64,000 nucleotides of DNA from the NCBI GenBank assembly GCA_037974965.1, contig JBBPFI010000006.1, positions 1,488,001-1,552,000 of the forward strand. Reading direction: 5' to 3'. Below are positions 40,054-50,128 of this stretch, piece by piece. Both the position numbers and the translations under genes were made by a program. This DNA is from Dacryopinax spathularia. Taxonomy: Eukaryota > Basidiomycota > Dacrymycetes > Dacrymycetales > Dacrymycetaceae. The notes under the pieces are model-generated. The model did no database searches and had not been told where the DNA came from. It was given only the letters and a program-made list of their open reading frames with translations. Within the stretch, counting starts at the first letter, position 1; every line of letters begins with the position of its first letter.

Positions 40054-41130
40054 AATCCAGGCTTCTTATAGTGGTAGGAGAGCGCTGGAATGGCGGGTGC
40101 GTGACGGTGGATGACTGTACATGACTTGGCGAAAGCCGTGACAGCCAGGTATTACAGCCACCATTCTCATTGTTGGTGCATGACAGGCATTGCTTGTAAA
40201 CCCGTCTCATGCATGCTAGGCAGTGCGGTCAGAGAACACGGGTTATGGTAGCTGGTGGGCGGGAGAGGCGCGGGGCGAGGCTGTACCGGTACATCAGAGG
40301 GTTCACAGGCAGGGTACACTGATGAGACTGCCAGCAGGTCTGGGACGGCGCAGGCTGGGCACCTCGCGTGCAAATTGCTTTCCCAACCCATGGACTCGGT
40401 GAACAAACTGGTCGGAGTATGCTATGCCCTCACCGTGAACATGGTTTTGGTACCATCTAACCTCATCCAGAGACGACAAAAAGTAGATGTGGTCTCCTGG
40501 CCTCTCTGGCAAGTGGTGCTCCTGACAGCCGCCTTTTTGCCCAGAGTCTATTATTCATTCACAGTGCAACCAGTCTCCATTTCGAGAGCGAGTTGGGTTT
40601 ATATTAGAAAAGCATGCCCAAATATCCATGACTCGACGACTGGTATCGACGTACAAGAGATAGGGGTTGACACCCGAAGGGAGCGGAACAAAGGGCAATC
40701 GCCTGGTCCTCCACCTCATGAATGTCAGGACGAAGAGAGCAACTTACCTTGTCTCGCGTTTATCTCCGTTCTTGTTGAGGGAAAAGTTCGCCCAACACGG
40801 TCGTGCTCTCTTCCTCTGGCAAAAGGACAACAAAGCAGGCGTGGTTACTCTAGCGACCGCGGAAACAACCGATCGATAAGTAGGTGATCCCTCGTCAAGA
40901 GTATTGAGCGCAAAAAATGGAGTAGAATGCTGTACAGGCTATCCAAACTTGCTTTGCAGAAAGAAGGACGGCTATGCTATGAGTGTGGGGATATCGCTAT
41001 GCAAGGAATGTGAGCGACCTTTCCCTCTCCAGGTTAAGTGACCGGAGCAGAGTCGAAGATATGTGCGATGAGATGGTACAGTCAGATAGAATCAGTGCTT
41101 CCCTCCGTCCCCGGTGAATCGCCGTCATTG
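40054..41130. other. Spacer between the two minus-strand metacaspase-like genes
   Basis: About 1.1 kb with no supported gene. A 210-codon plus-strand frame (40255-40887) has no domain or codon pattern I trust. Decayed coding sequence cannot be excluded. Confidence 0.4.
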
Positions 41131-43053
41131 CTAGAGCCTGAATGGCTGCTTCCAAAGTTCGGCCTAGAGCCCAGGTCAGCCTGGAGTTGAGGTCCGAAGC
41201 ACAAGTACGTACAGTCATTTCACGGGAAGACGAGAGCTTGTCGAAGTGTCAGCTAGGTAGCGCAGGAAGCAGAGAGAGCTTACGCAAGGTGTCCCAGGTT
41301 TGGCTCGGTGACTTAAATGGTCCTTGAGCAGTCTATGGATCGGAAGGTCTGGTCACATACCTAAATCGTACAAGCAGTTCGCCGTAGGTCAAAGAACCTC
41401 CTGTGCGCGACGTCAGCACTCATCACGCCGGAGCAGAGCATACATACCGGTGTTATGGTAGAGCTTACTGATAAACCGAGCCAGGCTTCTGCTGTCCAGG
41501 CTTTCCTGGCCATCCGAGCAGGCTCACAGGGCGAACTGATGTGTATCAGTAGGATCCCTTTGGGTGAATGATAGATACGAACAGCATTTGCATCGACAGG
41601 CTGAAACAGTGAAAATCATCCGAATCGCTCAGCCTCTTCACTTGAATGGCAGATAGACGGACTTCCTCCCGGTGCAAACAATTGACCGCCCTCTTGGGTA
41701 GACCAGTGAGAGCGCGATATGTCACCTTCATGCCACGACGGAGCATGTCAGTATCCATGGCAGGAAAATCGTAGTCGGCTTCGATCCCGCTCTGGTCATT
41801 GTGACCAGTTTGAGACTGTAGGCTAAGGATCTTGCTGCATGCTACTTTGGCACGTCGGAACGTCCATCGGGGCGTATTGACAACAAGTTCGAGGCCCTTG
41901 GTAGTCGTTGTATCGGATTCCAAACCGAACGACCGACTAATGAGTTGGAGATTTCCGAGCATATTGGAATCCAATATGCGCGCGTTGGGACGTTGGGAAG
42001 CTCTGGCTTTCACCTTTCGCGAAGACGGGACAGTATCAGCTAGAGCATCCAACCTGACACAGCGCCTTACCGGTTCCGCGCTCCAGCCAAAGAAAACGTT
42101 GCGAGAGTCTGCGTGGTACGCTTTGATGCGTGTACCGGTACTCGAGATCTGGGGACGTAGGTTAGAGCAGTAGTTTGAACCGAAAGTACGAGAGCTCACC
42201 GAGGGCGGTTCCAGAGCAACAGCACTACGACCGTATGTGTCAGCCCTTGTTCGAGGTAAAGAAGTGGTACGTTGACGTACATCAAAAAGCACCACCAGGT
42301 CGGTGCATGCAGGAAGGCACTTGGCTAGGTGAGTGTTGAGGTCGTCGTCGATGGTATAGCCGAAGTGCCCGTTCACGAGCAGGTTTATCTGCCCAACATT
42401 CTCACTGGAGCTCGCTTTGCTTACGCTGACTGTCGCATCGACAGGTACGATGGCTGTAGAGCGACGAGTGGGAGGTTCACGGGCACGCCTGATAGCAGGG
42501 AATGGGTGGCACCTTCATTCTGACCGTCGCCCTCCTTTCCCTTGGGATCGGGAACCTGCGTTCCATGACCCGAACCTGAATATGTTCATCGAGGTCCTCA
42601 ATCGTTTCCTTATCTACGCACAATAGAAGTGAAGCTTGTATTTGTGTTCTGGACCATGGATTTGGCGGGCAACGAGCTAGGCTATAGCGCTGAGGATGTT
42701 CGCACGCGTGGGGGAGGTGTCGCCTTCGGGGTCCGCCAGCACCGCAATATTCTCTTTGAGATATCCGACTACGCATACATTAGCGACTGATTGAGGAATA
42801 CGGGCTCTAGTGGTGGGCGCACCTTGCATCAACACCCTCCTCATCAGCTCGATACCCTCATGAGTGTGGGCCAGATGCAGCTCCGGGTTCTCGTGCTTCA
42901 GATAACGGATGCCAATAAGGACCGCGAACCAACGTGCGCAATCCGGCTCTTCTTCCAAGGTTGAAGATAGCGGTATTGGTATCAGCTGTCTCGGGTGGTG
43001 ATTGATGTTGAGGTAGTGTACAGATACCCTTGTGAAATACGGGTTGAGCACAT
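41131..43053 (-). pseudogene. Metacaspase-like gene 3, interrupted by two in-frame stops
   Basis: This is a third caspase-fold paralogue with the same exon order as gene 2. It is readable from WFAVLIGIRYLKHENPELHL through VVGYLKENIAVLADPEGD, FYCSGHGTQVPDPKGKEGD, FGYTIDDDLNTHLAKCLP, LVVLFD, the 25-nt exon CCCSGTAL (42224-42200), DLEYRYTHQSV, ACSDGQESLDSRSLARFI, GGSLTYGELLVRF, LSSSREMT and the last exon AELWKQPFRL (TAG at 41131). Two codons that are Trp and Gly in gene 2 are stops here: TAG at 42679-42677 (TGG in gene 2) and TGA at 41526-41524 (GGA in gene 2). Splice sites and both catalytic motifs survive, so decay looks recent, unless these are assembly errors. Like gene 1 it has DCCCSG rather than DCCHSG. 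The 5' end is unresolved. Confidence 0.75.
42200..42224 (-). other. 25-nt micro-exon carrying the caspase Cys motif (gene 3)
   Basis: Codes C-C-C-S-G-T-A-L plus one base of the next Asp codon, between GGTCGTAG and GTGAGC on the minus strand. It is intact although the gene has stops elsewhere. Confidence 0.8.
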
Positions 43054-44557
43054 GGGTGGCAGGGAACGTCCAAGTCGCCGTTGATCTCCTTCTGACTAGG
43101 CTTGCCCTTGTATATTTAAGGGAGGAGCGGCGACAGAGTTCTGTACGGGTAAGATCGCAGTGCGATCGACCTTTAGAAAAGGCGTGGTGCTATATATATG
43201 TTTGCCAGTGTGGTCCGTTAAGGTGGTTCGAGCTGGACGTGGGCAAAGGGATGATGAGTCGAACTTGGGTCGAATGGGTCCATGGTTGCTTGACAATGCG
43301 CTTGAGATTGCTGCGCATACACATGGTCGTGAAGTTAGTTATCGGAGTGGTCGCGGAATGATATCGATTGGTTGTCGATTGGTTGTCGATTGGTTAAGAG
43401 GTAACTCACTCACAACCGGGTTGGGCTACATAGCACTGCTAAGGGATACCCGGCGAACAGCATAGAACTTTACGCGTCTTTGACTCCCCCTGAGTCGCTC
43501 AGCCTATTGCCCGACTCCCGTACCTACACAACTCCTTCGAGCACTTCCGCTTTGCATATCTTCGGGAGAGGTGACGTGGCCTACATTGCGTAAAGCAGCG
43601 CGTTTCCCAAGCGTCCAGTCGGGAACCGGCCCTTCTCGCAGCTAGTCGCAGCGAGTACGCGCAGCGCCGGCCCTCGTCTCGCCCCCGAAGCTTCCACAAG
43701 CGACAGGCGGCGATAACACGTTAGGAAACGTTCAAACGGCCCATTGTCCCGGTATACGGGACAAGTCAATCCTAAAATCCAGGTTAGAAACCGATTTTAT
43801 TTCGACCCTACTGCTATGCATGATCAGCGATTGAACGTATTATGTAGTTCAGTGAAAGGGTCTTGTAAGAAGGTTGCACAAAGGCGCTCACTTGGTAATG
43901 AAGGGATGATTGTCAACATTCAACAGCTCGAGTGGCTTTGTGTATGGCTTCAATGTACGTCTGCTAAATCGTGATTATTTAAGGTGGTTTACTTCAGGCC
44001 TTTGGTCAATACCACCAGTTAGAACCGACTTGTCTCAGATGGCGTCCTTCATCGCTAAGGAAATGAGTTATCCGACTTCGACTTGGCCATTGGCATTCAA
44101 ATCATCCAGAGGACCAAAGCGAGCAGAATTCTGCTAGACAGGGCAGGGCTTATGAACTGCCAATAGGCCGTCATAATCCTGACTAAGTCACCAATGCGAG
44201 CTGGAGCGATACCGTTGAGGAAGAAATCGCCCGGTCGATCAGCCGCGCCGAGACCCACAGACCACATTTCAACCCTAGTGCTTCTGGGTTTGGAAGCCGT
44301 GCGCGCCCTGCGGCGAGAGATCCGCGATCTGATCCGATGCGCCCTCTCTTCACAGGCTGGGGCGCATTTTTTGGGAGTACGTTCGCCTTTACCCACCCAA
44401 ATCTCGCCACACAATCCCTTTGGCTTTTCTACCAGAACGCGTTATCGTTTCTCTCTGCCTGTCTCTCCTTCATTCCTCCTTCCTACACTCATCCCAATAT
44501 TCGATCTTTCTGGAGATCAGCACGAATCACTATACCAATCATCACAGACGAGCGTTG
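43054..44557. other. Intergenic region upstream of the Zn2Cys6/GATA gene
   Basis: 1.5 kb without a supported gene. It holds a three-copy 11-bp tandem repeat at 43364-43396. The last 150 bp is pyrimidine-rich and probably the leader of the next gene. Confidence 0.45.
43364..43396. repeat. Three tandem copies of an 11-bp unit
   Basis: TCGATTGGTTG, TCGATTGGTTG and TCGATTGGTTA occur back to back. Each contains ATTGG, the reverse of a CCAAT box, so the array gives three CCAAT sites spaced 11 bp apart on the minus strand. Confidence 0.75.
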
Positions 44558-45748
44558 ATGACTGATCGACGCAGTGCTCCATATCATCCCACGAGCTTCT
44601 CGCGCTCGCGAGAAGCGGAAGGCGAAGCTATACGAGGACTACCACGGTACGTTCACCAACTGTCAAGCATTCCTGAGGAAGTGACTAAGATTGCATTAGA
44701 TATAGTCATATTCCTTTTTCGTCACCCGACAGAACCACGAACAGCTCAGAGTCTGCGGGCACCGCCAACGTAGATGCTGCACCTCATCGTCGTCTTCCTC
44801 CCTTCCCCCTGCACCCTTCTCTGGAATTTCCGCGCATCCACGAATCCACCGCTTCCTTCTCACCTGTTCGCTATGACGAGGCGCACCAAGTCCATCACTA
44901 TGGTTCCGACGGGCCACCGCTCCATCTTCCAACCCAGGTGCCGCGAACGACCTCAGACAACAGACTGCTGCACGTGAGAGAAGGTCAGAGTTGCGTGAGC
45001 TGGTAAGTTGTCTTCCTCGAGAACCTGTGTGCATCATGATGAAGTCCCATTCCCCAGCATGCTCAATGGTTCACTATGCAATGGCATTGGGCCTTGCCGC
45101 CGTTGCGTTGAACTGCACCTCATCTGCGTCTACGATCAAGCCGCGAGATGGAATCAACATTCCACAAACCTCACCCCACCATCGCGACCGACGGAGTATC
45201 TGTCTCCCCAAAATGACGGGCCGCTGACGCTTGATCCTCATCTGAATGAGAACCCGAACGGCCTGCTGGAGCGGACTTCGACGCGTTACCCAAGTGTTCC
45301 GTCCGGATACAACCCCACCCCCTCTCCCAGAATGAGGGCCGAGGCTGCTCTCTTCTCTTACGGATCCGCGTCGCCGACTACCTACATTGGCGAGGCGACA
45401 TCTTCTGTGCCTTCGGACACACCCTATGCCCGAGCAGGTGGCTCTTCCACCCGCATGCAGGACGTAAAGGCAAACATCTGCAGAAGATGCCGAAAAGAGT
45501 TCATTGGAGCTCACGCCAAGGGCAATCATATCTGCGCCCTCTGCAAGGCCAGTGGGCATAAAGTGCCAAAACTCTTCAGTGGGACTTCGAAACCCGGTGG
45601 GCCATGCGAGCAGTGTGGAACAACGGACTCACCCGCCTGGAGACGTGGGCCACCACCTCTTCGCCTCAAATTATGCAACGGTTGTGGTCTGAGGAGCAAG
45701 GCCAAGGTGGCACGCAAGGACGAGAAAGGGAAAGGGCGTGCCGAGTGA
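44558..45748 (+). CDS. Transcription factor with Zn(2)Cys6 cluster and GATA-type finger
   Basis: This is a predicted nuclear DNA-binding protein of 349 aa in three exons: 44558-44646, 44733-45002 and 45058-45748 (1050 nt, in frame). Residues 117-143 read C-x2-C-x6-C-x5-C-x2-C-x6-C (SCVSCMLNGSLC, then PCRRCVELHLICVYD), a full fungal Zn(2)Cys6 pattern. The second Cys codon is split by the 55-nt second intron. Residues 261-282 hold another Cys4 group (CRRCRKEF, then ICALC). Residues 303-329 form a GATA-like finger, C-x2-C-x19-C-x2-C (CEQCGTTDSPAWRRG, then LCNGCGLR), with a basic tail. It lacks the K/R-x-x-K linker usual between Zn2Cys6 Cys2 and Cys3, so DNA binding by that module is less certain. 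Target genes are unknown. It is tail-to-tail with another GATA-finger gene. Confidence 0.8.
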
Positions 45749-46145
45749 GGGCCGAGCCCAAAATTTGGGTCCACGTTCACGCATGTGTATATCCACGTAA
45801 TGTTTTTTTTTTTGGCCTTGAAGCCTTTTTACTATAGCATCAAAAACACCAGTTGTTAATACCACGCATGTTGTCCTTCATAATATGTCTATAACCAACA
45901 GTTCTGCCTGGATTTGATTGAAAGGTGCTACCGCAAGGTGGAATAACTGAGCTTGGAACGAGCGGACGTGATGTCTGGAGTGTGTGGGCTGTGTGAGTCA
46001 GGGAGTTGAGCAGGATCACCCCCTTCTCACCGATGGAGACAGAATGGCCTGCATGTGTTAAGAAATTCTCTTTCATTTTCTTGCTAGTTGCTATGTATTA
46101 CTATTATTTCCCAGGAAACGTACAAACAGCTTAACGAGAGTTGCG
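45749..46145. other. Convergent 3' region between the two GATA-finger genes
   Basis: 397 bp. It contains a 12-base T run near 45801-45812, likely a 3'-UTR or terminator feature. No gene. Confidence 0.45.
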
Positions 46146-46951
46146 TCAGACCTTCGTAAATGTAATTGCCGACGACGGGACATTAGCTGGTACAATTTCG
46201 GTCCTGGGTCCGGCATTGACATGAAACCTCCTATCCTCTCTGTGCCTCATCCACCGGGCGCAAGTATTGCAGACATACTTCTGGCCGGAGTCAATCCGCC
46301 AGGTGATCGTCGCGGTCTTCGAGCAGAGATGGCAAGCCCTCTTAGGCTCGTTTCGAGGTGGAAGGCTGGGGTCAGGATACGGCGCCCACCGTATGCTGGA
46401 GAAGGCGAGGTTTAAATGCTGGTTGGTGTTGCTCGTGTTGCTCGAAGGGGTCGTCAGCGACGGGTTCGCCAGTATACAAGGTTCATCGCGCTCTTCTATT
46501 TTGACAGTCAAAGGACGAGCCTTCTCCGAGTGGGTAGTAAGAACCGACTTCGAGATCGAGTGCACAGGGGTGGGAGACCACCGCTGAGATGAATAAGTGC
46601 ATTCGACAGCTGCTGTCCAGCAACCTCGATATGGGAGATATCCGTTGCAAGGTTGGTTACGTGTCGCGCTGGATTAGGTTGAGTTTCCCCAATGGCTCCA
46701 CAGCAACACGGAACGCACCATGAAATACACCGGAGCCGTTGAGCATTAACAGACCTTCGCAATGGAGCCGTTCCAGCTGTGCTATTTGGAGCGGCAGCAG
46801 TGGAAAGCGGTAACGTCGCTGCAGAGTCAGACCGTCCAGCCAAATCGGAGAGAGTTTTGCGCGTGGGTGTCTGGCGAAGAAGTGTAGGGACGTTGTCAAC
46901 GAAGCCATATCGAAAGTACGCTGGGTATGCGCTTTTGGCCTCATCAACCAT
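46146..46951 (-). CDS. Small GATA-type zinc finger protein
   Basis: This is a predicted DNA-binding regulator. The clear part is the last exon, read on the minus strand from about 46585 to the stop at 46146. It contains one GATA finger, C-x2-C-x17-C-x2-C (CHLCSKTATITWRIDSG, then VCNTCARWMRHR), followed by a basic stretch. No ATG lies in frame before a stop upstream in that exon, so an upstream exon is needed. The best candidate starts at ATG 46951 (MVDEAKSAYPAYFRYGF) and would join by an intron ending at CATCTCAG near 46586, with a donor around 46744-46734 that I could not fix. The N-terminal part is therefore tentative. It lies 400 bp from, and convergent with, the Zn(2)Cys6/GATA gene. Confidence 0.65.
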
Positions 46952-47704
46952 TGTCGCTAGACGCTAAGGCAATTCATACCAGTTGTCGCAGCTCATGCCA
47001 AAGACGGGCGATGTTTGATTAAAGCGCTCCATCCGCGACTGGAGGGAGTCCGATCCAGACAAAGTTTGAGACATGCTTGCTCCAGGGTAATGAGCAACAA
47101 GAGGAATGTTTGCCCTCAACGACACTGTGCGAGGCAAGATCGCAACGGCAGCATGGCTTTGGGAGCACGCCTTGAGGTCACTCTCGAAATTCTAGCTTCC
47201 TCGCCGACAGCATGGTCATGAGGTCGGCGCGGACATAGAGCGGCCTTACACCCGAGCCTCGTGTTCGGCTTCATGCACGCAAAAGTTTTCGTACCTTTGT
47301 GAGGTTAGATGCTCTTCCTTGACGATGAGCTCTGTTTCCATTCAACGCCCAGCGAAAGCCGGCGCATATGTTGCATTGGACGCTGCTGCCTGCATCCACC
47401 GGTGGACTGATGTGCACGTATCCTGCTCATGCCCATCACCATTCGACTGCGACACGGAGAAAAGACAGTCCGGATGTACTGGCAGAGGAAAACTCGGTGT
47501 GTCATGTGCTGAGAAGAAGGAAGCGTAGATGGGAAGATAGAAGACGTCGGATTCAGGCACAGCTCCAGTGGAGCTTCCGCCTCTTCGGAGGCTATGTATC
47601 TTGCAATCGGCGGTGATCTCGCTGATCGGGAATATCTGCCGATGCGTATTGCTGCTTTCAGCCCAAGTCAATTCAAATGCGACTACAACGACTGCACCAG
47701 AGCG
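46952..47704. other. Intergenic region between GATA-finger and P450 genes
   Basis: 753 bp without a supported gene. Open frames here overlap in several frames and look random. Confidence 0.4.
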
Positions 47705-49615
47705 TTACGTGGTATGGATGTAAGGTTTAAGTTTGGACTCGAGGTTTCGGAATCGAGGAACGAGTCTGACATCAAATGGGACAGGTTGCACAATAGCGAA
47801 GTTGTCGACAAGGTTCATGTCGTCAACAAAAGCTGCCTTGCCATCAGCACCCTGCGGTGGATGAAACTCGAACGCCCATAAGAGAACAGCACAAGTAATG
47901 AAGAGGGAGTTCTGAGCCAGATCGCGTCCAGGACAAACACGTCGACCATGTCCGAATACCAACCCGTCATCGTGCGTGTCTGCTTGGCCGTGCATCAGGC
48001 GGCCGTCCGAATCGATGAAACGAGAGGGATCGAATTTGTCCGGGTTTGGATATACCGCGGGATCATGCGTCTGAGACCTAGAAGGAATCAGGTTGCTGGA
48101 ATGGGAAATACGGTCAGTCCCAGACTCACCATACATTGTCCAGAAGCCATGTCCCTTTGCGTATGACATATCCATTGTACTCGATATCTTCCAAGGCCAT
48201 GTGAGGCGCCCCCGAGGGTGCTGCCGGTCTCCAACGATTCACTTCCTTGATAACGGCCGAGATATAATGCAGTCGATCCCTGTCCTGGAATGTAGGCATC
48301 CGGTCTGCCACCACGTCATCCAGTTCCTGTTGTGCTCGCCGCGCCACGTCCGGGTGAAGGAGCATGGCAAGAGCGAAGAAGCGAAGGACGCTGGCAGTCT
48401 AAATCCTGTCTTCAGCGTACAATCACTACCGTAGACCAGCCACAATACCGTATCCTGTCCGGCGGTTCTGGATAAGCATGTAAACAAATAGGTGCCTGAT
48501 GAACAAGTGCAAACATGGCTTGAGCCAAACTTACAGAAGAACGCCGGCAGTCCAAGCTTTGGTCGTCTCATTGATACCATAGTCCTCCGGAAGCCTGCTG
48601 AGATTGTTCGAGACGCAGGGGTTGCCCAGGACCTGTCCCTTTTCAGTACAGTCGCTCCCTCAGCTGTCCATGGGCAGGCTTACTGCAGCAGAGTGGGAAC
48701 CCGTGTACAGATCCAGAAATATAGCAGTTGCCTCCTCATACCAGTCGTCGAGATGCCTAGGACAGCTATCAGGGGCGCGATGATAATTCGTAACCAAGTA
48801 ACACGCACCGCCGCAACCACTTCGAGTGCGCATAGACATGCCTTAGAGGTGGGAATATGTCCATCAAGGAGTTCCCAGGCATGCCCGCCTTGAAGACATC
48901 GGTCGCCAGCTCTTCGACGCGCTCTACCGGACCATGGCTTGACAGAGGGAGCGGATCTCCGCCGTATAGCACGCGCCAAGCGATCGAAGACGACGTCCGA
49001 TGGAAGTGCCTGTCGAGTGCGACGTTCGGATCGTTTAACATGGTGGAGATCATGATAGCAGCTTCTTGCTCCTGCAAGGGCTGGAATCCTGCCACGCTAC
49101 GCACGTTGAGGCTAGGAGGTGGATGTCAGCACAATGGAACATGTCTTTCTGCGCGTTCGAGTGCTTACACCTCATGGGTTGCGCGTCTCAATCTCCTCCA
49201 TCTATTCGCCAGCCCGATCAGCCGCATCCCTTCATGTAAACCGCCCAGACGCGTACTTTTCCCCGTGCGGCTCGCCAACAAGGTTATCCCCTCTGCACAA
49301 GAACTGATTCATCTTGATCATCCTTGGTCTGCCGGCCGTCGGCGCTGACATGCGATCGAGTACATCTGCAGCGGCCTTGACAGAAGCGAGGACAACGACT
49401 TCCTGACCGGCGAGATTGAGACTGTAACATCCGCCATACTGTCTAGACCAAACATGCAGCTGTAGAAAGGTGAATTGGCGAGGGAGCTGGAGCAAGTTGC
49501 CGAGCAGTGGCAGGCCGCGTGGGCCGGGAGGAGATGGACGCCGACGACGAGGAGCCAAAATCCAACCAGCGGCCGCAAGCAGAACGACCGAGAGTAGTAT
49601 GGCGCTTGCGTTCAT
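47705..49615 (-). CDS. Cytochrome P450, copy 1
   Basis: This is a microsomal heme monooxygenase. ATG 49615 begins with a signal-anchor (ILLSVVLLAAAGWIL), a basic stretch and the proline-rich hinge PSPPGPRGLPLLGNLL. Exons continue with WRRLRRATHE (C-helix region), SSSIAWRVLYGG, and the I-helix oxygen-binding motif TAGQDT on a 19-nt exon (48467-48449). The K-helix ExxR is EVNR, then come PDKFDPSRF and the heme loop FGHGRRVCPGRDLAQ. The stop is at 47705. It is about 60-70 percent identical by eye to the two copies downstream. It resembles basidiomycete families loosely annotated as O-methylsterigmatocystin oxidoreductase-like. The substrate is unknown and a P450 reductase partner is expected elsewhere. 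Numerous short introns are inferred from the paralogues. Confidence 0.9.
48449..48467 (-). other. 19-nt micro-exon with the P450 AGQDT motif (copy 1)
   Basis: The minus-strand exon AACCGCCGGACAGGATACG lies between a TATCCAG acceptor and a GTATTG donor. It codes T-A-G-Q-D-T in the phase required by both neighbours. Confidence 0.82.
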
Positions 49616-50128
49616 TTTTCAGCTTGAACGGCTTTCGTGCGTCAATAGGATGGCAGATGCAGCTACCATCGTGCAGGCTGGACGACATGACCAGTTGATA
49701 ACTTAGATAACCTTGACCAGCACATGACGTGAGAAGCAATAAAAGCAGCTTCGCGAAGATCAAGATTCAGCATTGATTGGGAAGGGAGCAGATTACAGTG
49801 CCGATGTGATGCTCTTGTTGTAAGTCCAGACTGTCACTCCAGGGGTTTCAAGCAATAAATGCTTTCCTCGAGGAAGAGCCTGGTTTACACTACAAGCCGC
49901 CCTTCGTGAGGAGTCGCGCTCTCATAACCGCTTGTCACCCGCGGAAATACCCCCTCAACTGCCAACTGACTATAAGAGAGCCCCGGCAACGCAAGTGGTC
50001 GTCAGCCAGCTGACCAAAGTAACCTATTTCGTGAGGAACACGTTGCATTCCGCAGTTGGCTTCAGATAACGAGTACGTTGTAGGTGGTAGTTCCGTGCAA
50101 ACATATGGGTTATTCGGCACAGCTAATA
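49616..50128. other. Spacer between P450 copies 1 and 2
   Basis: 513 bp, holding the promoter of copy 1 and the 3' end of copy 2. No gene. Confidence 0.4.

Noticed and set aside
40255-40887. 210-codon plus-strand ORF between metacaspase-like genes
   Set aside because: No recognisable motif; the composition is not coding-like.
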